Shown here: positions 26,486-34,549 of the stretch, piece after piece
How the letters are laid out: every line of letters begins with the position of its first letter
Position numbering within the stretch: position 1 is the stretch's first letter
The notes under the pieces: generated by a model
What the model was told of the DNA's origin: nothing
Database searches by the model: none
The model's input: only the letters and a program-made list of their open reading frames with translations
NCBI GenBank assembly: GCA_026014545.1
Contig: JAOZIH010000007.1
Span: forward strand, 1-64,000
Direction: 5' to 3'
Length of the DNA: 64,000 nt
From: Candidatus Bathyarchaeota archaeon
Lineage (GTDB): Archaea > Thermoproteota > Bathyarchaeia > Bathyarchaeales > Bathycorpusculaceae
Translations under genes and position numbers: made by a program

Positions 26486-29225
26486 AGGCGTTTACCTTTT
26501 TCACTTTGCTTCTTACAAGTTTTCTTATTTCGTCAGCGAATAGCACCGAGCTGGAGACGAGAATTATCAGTAGCCAGTCCACGGGCGAAAGCGAAATTGT
26601 GCCTAACGCGGTTTGTAGCGGAGGCAAGAGCGTTGCGAGCACTTGCAGAGATACGGAGGCTGCGATGCCGCCTAGCAGATATTTGTTGGTGGTTAAGCCA
26701 GGTTTGAAGACGGATGTGGTTCTTGACCTGCAATTCAGCGCGTTGAATACTTGGAACATGGCTATGGTTGTGAAGGCTAATGTTTGTGCTCTTTGAAGCC
26801 CGCCGCTGTTATAGCCCATTGTGAAAATCCATAGCGTGCCGATAGCCATGAATAAGCCGACGTAAGCAATGTTCAACATAATATCTCGGTTAATTATTCG
26901 CTCTTTTGGTTTTCTCGGCGGCTGCTCCATCACGCCCTTCTCTTTAGGCTCCATGGCCAAGAATTTGTCGAGCAAGCCGTCGGTGACTAGGTTAACCCAG
27001 AGAATTTGAACTGGCGTGAAAATTAGTGGCACACCAGGCAAAAGCACAAGCGCTGCTATTACGGTGATTATTTCGCCCGTGTTAGTTGAAACAAGATACT
27101 TGACGACTTTTCTGATGTTTTCGAAAACTACGCGGCCCTCTTCGACGGCGTTGACGATGCTTGCGAAGTTGTCGTCAGTCAAAACCATGTCCGCCGTTTC
27201 CTTCGTGACATCCGTGCCCGTGATGCCCATTGCGACGCCTATTTCCGCCGCCTTCAACGCGGGTGCATCGTTGACGCCGTCGCCTGTCATAGCCACGATA
27301 TGTCCTTTCCGCCGTAGAGATTCCACGATTCGATACTTATGCGTCGGGGATACCCGCGCGAACACTGCAGTTTCATTTATCACCGCATCAAGCTCATCAT
27401 CAGACATGCTCTCCAAGTCTGTGCCCGTTAGAACCCTGTGGCCTGATTCCAGAATGCCTATTTCCTTTGCTATGGCCTCTGCGGTAAGCTTATGGTCGCC
27501 CGTAGCCATCATCACTTTGATTCCTGCTTTTTTGCAGAGCTGAACCGCTGACTTAGCTTCTGGCCTAGGCGGATCCAGCATGCCTGCAAGGCCGACAAAA
27601 ACGAGTTTAGCGCGACCTCTTTGAATGGCAGCTTTCACGTCTTCAAGCTCTGCTGTGTCTATGCTCGCGTAAGCGATGGCTAGCACTCGCAAGGCTTCGC
27701 TGGCCATCTGAGTGCTGGCTGCGAGGATTTCTTCTTTCCTTTGCTGAGTCAGCCGTTTTGCTTTGCCGTCTTCGAGAATTTCAGCGCATCTTTCTAGTAT
27801 CGTCTCCGGCGCTCCTTTGACATATACATGAAGTTTTTCCGCGGAAATTTTGTGGAAGGTAACCATATACCTGCTTTTGGGGTCGAATGGTATCTCGTCT
27901 ACGCGGGGATACTTGGCTTCTAAATCGTCTTTTTGTAAGCCTGCTTTCGCGGCGGCAACAACCAGCGCGCCTTCTGTGGTGTCGCCGTAAATTTCCCATT
28001 GCTGCTTGCCGTCGAGTTTGTGTCGCCTTAGCCGTGCATCGTTGCACAGCGCCGAGATTCTGAGCAGAAAACCGAGGGCTTTCTCTTTTGCCGCGTCAAT
28101 TTTTGCGCCGTCTATTTCAAAATGGCCTTCTGGGGTATATCCAACCCCTGTAACCTTAACGAGTTTATTGTTTACAAATATCTGCTGTGTAGTCATTTGG
28201 TTGGTGGTTAATGTTCCAGTTTTATCAGTGCAGATTACTGTGGCCGAGCCCAGTGTGTCAACGGCTTGCAGCCGGCGGATAATGGCGTTTCTTTTTGCCA
28301 TCCTATGCACGCCAATGGCCAAAGTTATTGTTATTACGACGGGTAGGCCTTCGGGGATGGCGGAGACCGCGGCTGCCAGAACGAATAGGAATGCTTCTAG
28401 AAATTCAAACCCGCGGAGAAGACTAATTATCAAGATTAAGCCGCTTGCAAGTAGCGCAAGCAAGCCAAGCTTCTTGCTTAAGTCTACTGTCTGCTTCTGA
28501 ATGGGCGTTTCAGCTTTTTCAGTTTCCTTTATCAGTTTAGCTATTTTGCCTATTTCCGTCTTCATCCCCGTGGCGACAACAACGGCTTTGCCTCTTCCCC
28601 GCGTAACTATCGTGCCTGAAAAAGCCATGTTCGCCCTATCGGCAACTGGCAGGTCTTTCGGGAGGGCGCCAACCGTTTTTTTAACAGGTATTGACTCGCC
28701 CGTAAGCATTGACTCATCTATTTCCAAGTTTATGGCCTCGAAGATGCGGGCGTCCGCGGGCACTTTAGCTCCAGCGTCTAAGTCTATTACATCGCCTGGA
28801 ACTATCTCCATTGTTTTCACCCGCATTTCGATGCAGCTTCCTGTTTCTGGGCAGTCACGGATTACTTCTGCTTCTGGCGCCGCCATGGTTTTCAGCGCTT
28901 GAAGGGCTGCCTCCGCCTTGTATTCCTGAAAAAAGCCTATAGCCGCGTTCAAAGCGATGACTACAAGGATAACTGTCATGTCAATGTATTTTTCAACAAA
29001 AAACGAAATTAATGCTGCCGCGGCAAGGACGCCTACAAGCGGGCTTTTCAGTTGCCGCACCAGCAGCGCCAATTTGCTGGTTTTCTTTTCTTCTTCCAGC
29101 TCATTCGGCCCGTAAATCTGCAGTCGCGCCGCTGCTTCGGCGTTTGTCAATCCTCTTTTGCTTGTATTAAGCTGCTTGAAGACCTCTTCAACGCTTAGAT
29201 TGTGCCAGACCTTTTCCTGAGCCAC
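26469..29225 (-). CDS. P-type cation-transporting ATPase (P2, calcium-type)
   Basis: 918 residues with full P2-ATPase architecture: cation_ATPase_N region at 1-75, MLTGES actuator loop, M4 motif AIPEGLPVVITITLA, phosphorylation site ICTDKTGTLTTNQM, nucleotide-binding KGAPE, ATGDHKLTA and hinge MTGDGVNDAPALKAAEIGVAMG. M6 is ILWVNLVTDGLLDKFLA, and C-terminal helices M7-M10 are present. PEGLP and NLVTDG suit SERCA/PMCA-like Ca2+ pumps, but ion choice cannot be fixed from sequence. The end overlaps the HprK-like gene by 17 bases. Confidence 0.92.
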   Translation of the reverse strand: MAQEKVWHNLSVEEVFKQLNTSKRGLTNAEAAARLQIYGPNELEEEKKTSKLALLVRQLKSPLVGVLAAAALISFFVEKYIDMTVILVVIALNAAIGFFQEYKAEAALQALKTMAAPEAEVIRDCPETGSCIEMRVKTMEIVPGDVIDLDAGAKVPADARIFEAINLEIDESMLTGESIPVKKTVGALPKDLPVADRANMAFSGTIVTRGRGKAVVVATGMKTEIGKIAKLIKETEKAETPIQKQTVDLSKKLGLLALLASGLILIISLLRGFEFLEAFLFVLAAAVSAIPEGLPVVITITLAIGVHRMAKRNAIIRRLQAVDTLGSATVICTDKTGTLTTNQMTTQQIFVNNKLVKVTGVGYTPEGHFEIDGAKIDAAKEKALGFLLRISALCNDARLRRHKLDGKQQWEIYGDTTEGALVVAAAKAGLQKDDLEAKYPRVDEIPFDPKSRYMVTFHKISAEKLHVYVKGAPETILERCAEILEDGKAKRLTQQRKEEILAASTQMASEALRVLAIAYASIDTAELEDVKAAIQRGRAKLVFVGLAGMLDPPRPEAKSAVQLCKKAGIKVMMATGDHKLTAEAIAKEIGILESGHRVLTGTDLESMSDDELDAVINETAVFARVSPTHKYRIVESLRRKGHIVAMTGDGVNDAPALKAAEIGVAMGITGTDVTKETADMVLTDDNFASIVNAVEEGRVVFENIRKVVKYLVSTNTGEIITVIAALVLLPGVPLIFTPVQILWVNLVTDGLLDKFLAMEPKEKGVMEQPPRKPKERIINRDIMLNIAYVGLFMAIGTLWIFTMGYNSGGLQRAQTLAFTTIAMFQVFNALNCRSRTTSVFKPGLTTNKYLLGGIAASVSLQVLATLLPPLQTALGTISLSPVDWLLIILVSSSVLFADEIRKLVRSKVKKVNAYGIKI

Positions 29226-29473
29226 AGAGATTTCCTCAGAAAAGTTATGGTTAGATTGTGATTACTTTATCTTTTCATTGTTATATAAACGATTTTTTGC
29301 GTTCAATCAGCCCTAACTTCAGCAGCGCAAACTTGACATGCGCCCTTTGCCATTAAGAGGAAATCCCAGTCCATCTAATCAAACATCTAAAAGCTTAAAA
29401 GCGCTTGAAATAAAATAGTTTCAACGAAGCTAATTATGCTCTGTTTGCCCTTGTTGGAGGGAGGTGATTTCTT

Positions 29474-30286
29474 TTGAATTATGAAGAAAGACTGAAAATA
29501 ATTGCGAAGTCGCCTATCTCGTTCAGCTATTTAAGGCGGTTTAACATTGGCGCCGGCATACTTCATTTATCACAGGGAATTTTGATGCTTGTATTGGGCA
29601 CTTTAATATCATGGGAAAGAGACATTTACACGTTTTACCTGAAATTTAACATAGGTCCACCGATTTCTGTTGCGCCTAACCCTCAGGTTCTATTTACTTT
29701 AACTAATCTCGGCGTTATAGTTGCCTCATTCCCATTACTGTCAGCTTTAGCTCATTTCATTATAGCCTTCCCGAAAAACCGAGACTATAATGAGAACTTG
29801 AAAAGAGGCATTAATCCTTACCGTTGGTATGAATATGCATTTTCCAGCTCGATAATGATAGTGTTAATTGCGACGTTTGTCGGCGTCTGGGATTTCTGGT
29901 CTTTAGTTATGATTTTCACTTTAAATGCGATGATGATAATGTTCGGCTACTACATGGAAGTGGTTAATCAAAAAGCTGAGAAAACATCATGGTTGCCGTT
30001 TATTCTGGGATGTGTGTCTGGCGGAGTTCCATGGGTGGTTCTTTTCGCCTATTTCGCAGCAGCAATTACCTCAACGGGAACTAACCCGCCCACGTTCGTC
30101 TACATAATCTTCTTCATCTATTTTGCCGTATTCAACGTCTTCGCCTTAAATATGGTGCTACAATACAAAGGTGTGGGCCCATGGAAAGACTATCTTTACG
30201 GCGAACGCGTCTACATAATATTAAGCTTCGTAGCCAAAACCGCGCTGGCATGGCTGGTTTTCATCGGAATATACGCGCCCTTCTAA
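29474..30286 (+). CDS. Heliorhodopsin
   Basis: 270 residues with seven membrane helices. Diagnostic residues of the heliorhodopsin family: retinal Schiff-base lysine Lys255 in helix 7 (LSFVAKTALAWLVF), counterion Glu120 in helix 3 (YRWYEYAFSSSIM), His31 in helix 1 (GILHLSQG) and His94 (ALAHFI) in the Schiff-base cavity. Known heliorhodopsins insert with the N terminus inside and do not pump ions in most cases tested; roles in sensing or light-stress response are proposed. TTG start at 29474, with a very strong GGAGGTGAT ending 5 bases upstream, suggests high translation. No retinal synthesis gene lies in the window. Convergent with the DUF523-DUF1722 gene. Confidence 0.93.
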   Translation: MNYEERLKIIAKSPISFSYLRRFNIGAGILHLSQGILMLVLGTLISWERDIYTFYLKFNIGPPISVAPNPQVLFTLTNLGVIVASFPLLSALAHFIIAFPKNRDYNENLKRGINPYRWYEYAFSSSIMIVLIATFVGVWDFWSLVMIFTLNAMMIMFGYYMEVVNQKAEKTSWLPFILGCVSGGVPWVVLFAYFAAAITSTGTNPPTFVYIIFFIYFAVFNVFALNMVLQYKGVGPWKDYLYGERVYIILSFVAKTALAWLVFIGIYAPF

Positions 30287-30360
30287 CCACCCCTTTCTTT
30301 ACAAACACTTAGTAAAGCGGCGAAACATCAGAAGCCCCACGTGAACTGCAGAAATCCCCG

Positions 30361-31341
30361 CTATTTCCAGTAATCCCTAACGTTATATGAAAGCGTGTAA
30401 TCCAGTTCTGTCAGCGCCTCTGGATATGGCTCCAGCAGCGTCTGCGCAGATAAGTAATCTTGCTTGAACCTTATTATCCACGCTTTAAGGATGCTCAGTA
30501 AGGCGCTTAGCGGAAGCTGCCCCGCTCGGTATTTTTCCACGTGTCCAATGAAAAAGGCTTTTTCCTCTCTTGAGAGGCCGCTTGAGAAATAGCCCATGAT
30601 TTTCAAGAGTACATTGGCATATGAGCCAGTGCTGGGCGTTTTAGCCAGCGCCAAAGTCAAATGCCTCTTGTACTCTTCAAATAGGTCGCTTGCTGGTTTG
30701 CCTTCCTGGTTGGCAACTATTTTTCCCATGTATCTGAGTTCTTTTTGGCTGTATGCCGTGAGTAAATACTTGTTTTCAGAGTGGAAACGGATTAAGCTGC
30801 TGATTTTCCCATTTTTTGCGGTGGCTCTGAAACTTGCCAGGGCGAAAAGCTTTGTTAGGAAATGGTGGCGGATTTTATGATTGATTAATCGCCCTTCATC
30901 CTCTATTGCGAGACCAGGAAATTTTTGGAGAACCGCTTCTCCGAAGAAGCCTGGACCCTTGCCGATGGGCGCAGACTTCTGGATGCTTCCGTAAACTTTC
31001 ACGTTTCTTAAGCCGCTACTTGGCGAGCCATGCTTTAGAATGAAGCCGTCAACTTCCTTTAGAGAATCCAAGAAGGAATCAGAGAAGGCACGCATTTTCT
31101 GGGTTAAATCAGCCCTTGTAGCCGGCTGGATTAATCGGCGCTCGCCGTTAACCAATACTATCCGCACTGGCTCCCGTGGAACCCCCAAGCCAATGCTTAC
31201 TTCGGGGCATACGGGAATGAAATCAACATGGGATTTAAGCTTTTCAACGACTACGCTGGAAATAATTTGCCCATCGTAACGTACAGCCGCAAAAGTGATG
31301 CACTCAGACACCACAACCACTGGTCTTGGGAAAACTCTCAA
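30361..31341 (-). CDS. DUF523-DUF1722 fusion protein (TudS/YbgA-like)
   Basis: 326 residues. The N-terminal half is DUF523: VVVSECITFAAVRYDGQ, FIPVCPEVSIGLGVPREPVRIV, DGFILKHGSPSSGLRNVKVY and GPGFFGEAVLQKFPGLAIEDEGRL. The C-terminal half is DUF1722 (RHHFLTKLFALASFRA ... HLTLALAKTPSTGSYANVLLKIMGYFSSGLSREEKAFF). DUF523 includes the iron-sulfur thiouracil desulfurase TudS, with three Cys cluster ligands. Here Cys14 and Cys45 remain, but the usual SPSCG is SPSSG, so the third ligand is missing. DUF1722 (YbgA) often neighbours photolyase genes in bacteria. Confidence 0.85.
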   Translation of the reverse strand: MRVFPRPVVVVSECITFAAVRYDGQIISSVVVEKLKSHVDFIPVCPEVSIGLGVPREPVRIVLVNGERRLIQPATRADLTQKMRAFSDSFLDSLKEVDGFILKHGSPSSGLRNVKVYGSIQKSAPIGKGPGFFGEAVLQKFPGLAIEDEGRLINHKIRHHFLTKLFALASFRATAKNGKISSLIRFHSENKYLLTAYSQKELRYMGKIVANQEGKPASDLFEEYKRHLTLALAKTPSTGSYANVLLKIMGYFSSGLSREEKAFFIGHVEKYRAGQLPLSALLSILKAWIIRFKQDYLSAQTLLEPYPEALTELDYTLSYNVRDYWK

Positions 31342-31479
31342 GCAGCCACCAAGAACACAATTTTCATGCCTAAAAAATAAGAGATTAAATCTTAAAATGC
31401 TTTCTTAAAGAAAACTCAGTGCAACTAGCTTAACTGCCATATTTCAGAGAATAACTTGCGTTGAATGCACACGCAATAA

Positions 31480-32043
31480 CTATTTGAGGATAAGGTTTGC
31501 TAACGTTTTTTCCCTAACTACCTCAACCACGGCTTTGCCTGCGAGGCGCTCAGCTACTTTAAACGCGAAATGCAAGGCTGTTGCGGGACCTTGACTGGTA
31601 ATTAAGTTTCCGTCCTCAACCACCAAATCCCTCTGGACTTTTCCGCCGACCCGTTCAAGCTCGCTTTCCATGCCAGGGTATATGGTGCACTTCTTGCCCC
31701 TCAAAATGCCCGCGTCCGCCAACACCGCAGGCGCCGCGCAAATGGCCGCCACAAGCTTGCCTGAAGCGAAAGCCTGCCTAACCAGTGAAAGAACCGCGGC
31801 GTTTTTCCTCAAGTTAACGTAGCCGGGATTTCCGCCTGGACATATTATCGCGTCATACTCCTCCACTTTCACCTTGTTTATCGAAGTGTCAGGGATAACT
31901 TTCACGTCGTGAGCGCCTGTCGTCGGCTCTGCAGAAAGCCCAGCAACCACAACTTTGATGTTGCATCTTCTGAGAACATCAATTACCGTTAAAGCTTCAA
32001 TCTCCTCGAATCCTGACGCGAGAAGAACTAATGCCAAAGCCAT
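31480..32043 (-). CDS. DJ-1/PfpI family protein
   Basis: 187 residues from ATG 32041-32043, chosen because GGTG lies 7 bases upstream and the fold starts at ALALVLLASGFEEIEALTVIDVLRR. A longer in-frame start at 32097 adds 18 residues with no counterpart in the family. The nucleophile-elbow cysteine is in AAICAAPAVLADAG and the glutamate is in GFEEIE, as in DJ-1/YajL. Activities in this family include deglycase/chaperone, chlorinase and protease forms, so the exact role is open. Confidence 0.88.
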   Translation of the reverse strand: MALALVLLASGFEEIEALTVIDVLRRCNIKVVVAGLSAEPTTGAHDVKVIPDTSINKVKVEEYDAIICPGGNPGYVNLRKNAAVLSLVRQAFASGKLVAAICAAPAVLADAGILRGKKCTIYPGMESELERVGGKVQRDLVVEDGNLITSQGPATALHFAFKVAERLAGKAVVEVVREKTLANLILK

Positions 32044-32217
32044 AATTGAACACCAAAATAATCCTTTATCTACTGTTTTACTTAAACCTTCATTCACCTC
32101 TTCGACACAGGCAAATTTTAACTCGCAACAGCTACCCCGAATGCACAGCCAGTAAGTTGCACTAGCGGCATGCAGCTGATAAATTTGACTTCAACCAAGA
32201 CGCAGGTTTGTCGATGG

Positions 32218-32292
32218 TGGGGCTGCCCGGATTTGAACCGGGGTCTATAGCGCCCGAGGCTACAAGCCTAGACCAAACTAGCCGACAGCCCC
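32218..32292 (-). tRNA. tRNA-Pro (anticodon CGG)
   Basis: On the minus strand: acceptor GGGGCTG/CAGCCCC, anticodon stem GTAGC/GCTAT with loop CTCGGGC (anticodon CGG), T arm CCCGG-TTCAAAT-CCGGG, discriminator A, and encoded CCA at 32215-32217. The D stem GGCT/AGGC contains a G-G mismatch. No intron. Confidence 0.9.
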
Positions 32293-32446
32293 TACGCAAG
32301 CGCCCGCGGGCGTATTCTTCATTTCAGAACTTATAGAAATAAGTATTCCTTCGCACCGGCGCAGTTTGCCGTAAAAGCGCGCTTCATGCTACAGTTCAAG
32401 CCTTAAATAGAGGGATACAAGTGCAAAAATTGCACTGCATTTGGCG

Positions 32447-33043
32447 TTACGCTTTTGGCGCTTGAGTGGTTGAGGAAACTGCTGGTGCACTGCCGACTTT
32501 CTTGTGGTATAATCTTGCGGCGATGCAAAGTGCTGCGGCAACAGCGGCTAACCAGAAAGGCCACTGAAAACCTGTGGCTATTGGCACGTTTATGGTTGCG
32601 CCTTCCGTGAGGTTTTGCGGTAACGTCGCTGTTATTAGGCCTGTTAGCGGCACATTAAGTCCAATGATCATCTGCGCAATCATCGTAGCCGCAATCAATC
32701 CGATGGCGAAGAAGATAAGCGTGTAAAGTGGTTTCTTGTAGCTGAAGCCAAGCATCGGCTTAGCATATGACTTGGCCGGCGCGAAAGAGTAAACTAGCAT
32801 TGCCACACCACTTGTAATGAACATTAGCAGGGACGAAATATTCAGCGCCCAAATAACCGGTATCGTGAACATGGTGTCTGCAAAGCCGAAGTTCGTGTTT
32901 ACAGGCGAAACGTTTGCTTGCAGCAAGTTGTCGCCAACTGTAAGCTGCCACCATGGCTGCAGCAGTGATACGGCAGCGGTTAGAAGCGTCAAGACGCCGC
33001 CGGCAAACCCGAACCAGTTAACACGCGCTAAGCTTGCTTTCAT
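32447..33043 (-). CDS. Four-helix membrane protein
   Basis: 198 residues with about four membrane helices (about 10-30, 60-86, 106-130, 158-178) and a flexible Ser/Thr/Ala-rich C-terminal tail. There are extracytoplasmic loops between helices 1-2 and 3-4. No recognised family. It lies 12 bases downstream of the exported protein gene at 33056, probably forming a two-gene unit. Confidence 0.7.
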   Translation of the reverse strand: MKASLARVNWFGFAGGVLTLLTAAVSLLQPWWQLTVGDNLLQANVSPVNTNFGFADTMFTIPVIWALNISSLLMFITSGVAMLVYSFAPAKSYAKPMLGFSYKKPLYTLIFFAIGLIAATMIAQMIIGLNVPLTGLITATLPQNLTEGATINVPIATGFQWPFWLAAVAAALCIAARLYHKKVGSAPAVSSTTQAPKA

Positions 33044-33055
33044 GCCTTTTGCCCC

Positions 33056-33595
33056 CTACTTCTGCCTCATCGGGTTTGGAATCTCAACCGTTTGCTCCAT
33101 TTGGATCTGCACGCCCTTAACGTCCACCGTTAAACCCGCCAAGTCAACCGTAACAGTCTCTTCATCTGCATGAGCAGCTTCAAGATGGCTTTCAGCTGCG
33201 GCTGTCCATGTTATGATAACTGTTAAAATTTTGGTTTCGTTTACGCCTATGTTAACAGGCTTGTCAAGGCTTACAGCACCCAAGCGAAAGTCATGCGAGG
33301 CACACTTGACATCTCCGGTGATGGAATTAATTGTGATTTCGAAGGGAAAGGGGTTTTTGAACTCGATTAGCTGTGTAATCGTCCGCGAGGTTAAATCATA
33401 CTGCGGCTCGCCAACTGGCTTCAACATTGGCTCCTCAGAACCGCCACCGCCACTTAACTTGTCCTGAATCTCCTCAATTTCGGGCGGAATGAACATGCCC
33501 ATCAAGTTGTCTTGATGTACAAGCACAACGCCCGCGATGGGCGTAACAGTGATGGTTACTGTGATTAGGGTCAAAATCAACCGTGCTTTGTCCAT
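33056..33595 (-). CDS. Signal-anchored exported protein, LEA14-like beta domain
   Basis: 179 residues from ATG 33593-33595 (DKARLILTLITVTITVTPIAGVVLV follows, a signal-anchor helix). An in-frame start 8 codons upstream (33619) is possible. After a GGGGS-type linker, the remaining 120 residues read as beta strands with TITQLIEFKNPFPFEITINSITGDVKC, the pattern of LEA14/water-stress-like domains. Probably acts outside the membrane with the four-helix protein encoded just downstream. Confidence 0.7.
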   Translation of the reverse strand: MDKARLILTLITVTITVTPIAGVVLVHQDNLMGMFIPPEIEEIQDKLSGGGGSEEPMLKPVGEPQYDLTSRTITQLIEFKNPFPFEITINSITGDVKCASHDFRLGAVSLDKPVNIGVNETKILTVIITWTAAAESHLEAAHADEETVTVDLAGLTVDVKGVQIQMEQTVEIPNPMRQK

Positions 33596-33713
33596 GTTTC
33601 CACTACGCTTTCTAGACACTATATGCGGCTTGAACTTTTATGGTTTATGCACTGTTATTAAACAATAAATCGCGAACGTAGCCCATGAACACCCAAAAGT
33701 GCTTGCCCTCTGC

Positions 33714-34418
33714 CTATTCCTTGTAAGGCGTGCTCAGCACTTCTTTGACCCTGTTGCTTGTTACTGGCCCAAGTCCATAAACCGTTTTCGCCCAGTCATC
33801 CACGTTGATGAACGCGTTCAGTGGCGTTTGATATGTCTTGAGTATAGCAACTGCCTTTTCCCTGCCAACATTGGGCAAGCTTGCGACGAAATATACTTGC
33901 GCATCAGCCAAGGTTTCAGTTTTCTTGCAGGGATGAACTGTCGGCGCTCTTTTCTCCACAATCTGCTCTTGCCTTGCCGCGACATAGAGAAAATCTACTG
34001 TTTCCTTGTAGGACGTCGTGTTAACCAAGGCTATGCCATTCTTTGCCAAGTTGAACATGGCGCCCCAAACCGCTGCAGGCTGTATGTGGCTGAACTTGTA
34101 GATTATAGGCAAATAACCCTCTAATAGTATCAGCGCCTTGGGATAAGCCTCCTTAAGCCGGAACAACTGCTCGAAAAGGTAACGACGCGTAAGCGTGTAG
34201 ACAAAGTCTGTTACGGTTTTCCGCTCCACCGCGCACTGGTCAGACAGGATGTAGTCGCCTTTTTCCAGCGTCTCCGTCTTGACGTTAACGCCGCGCTCAA
34301 TTAAGCCCTTAACGATCTTGGCGGCGGAATTGGCCTCTCGACTGTCAACGATAATCGTGGGCTTTTCACCATTCTTTTTCTCGTTCAAGTAGGGCAGAAG
34401 CGTTTCAGCACCAGACAT
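33714..34418 (-). CDS. xpf: XPF/ERCC4-type structure-specific nuclease (short form)
   Basis: 234 residues. The ERCC4 nuclease domain (about 17-150) has IIVDSREAN, GDYILSDQCAVERKTVTDFVYTL (the GD-n-ERKxxxD active site) and RLKEAYPKALILLEG. Tandem helix-hairpin-helix motifs follow (about 175-232: VASLPNVGREKAVAILKTY and VYGLGPVTSNRVKEVL). There is no helicase domain, as in the short XPF of Crenarchaeota rather than the Hef of Euryarchaeota. It cuts branched DNA in repair and fork processing, usually with PCNA; no clear PIP motif was identified at the C terminus. Confidence 0.92.
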   Translation of the reverse strand: MSGAETLLPYLNEKKNGEKPTIIVDSREANSAAKIVKGLIERGVNVKTETLEKGDYILSDQCAVERKTVTDFVYTLTRRYLFEQLFRLKEAYPKALILLEGYLPIIYKFSHIQPAAVWGAMFNLAKNGIALVNTTSYKETVDFLYVAARQEQIVEKRAPTVHPCKKTETLADAQVYFVASLPNVGREKAVAILKTYQTPLNAFINVDDWAKTVYGLGPVTSNRVKEVLSTPYKE

Positions 34419-34549
34419 AAACTCAACTCTAAAATTGCGATAAGCATCCCCTGTTTATCTCACTTTCGTTTTATGAGCGATTCATGGTAATCATGCGTAT
34501 TCAAATCAGCGAGCAAAAAAATAGAGGGAGCTTGCTGTGTTTTAAGGCA

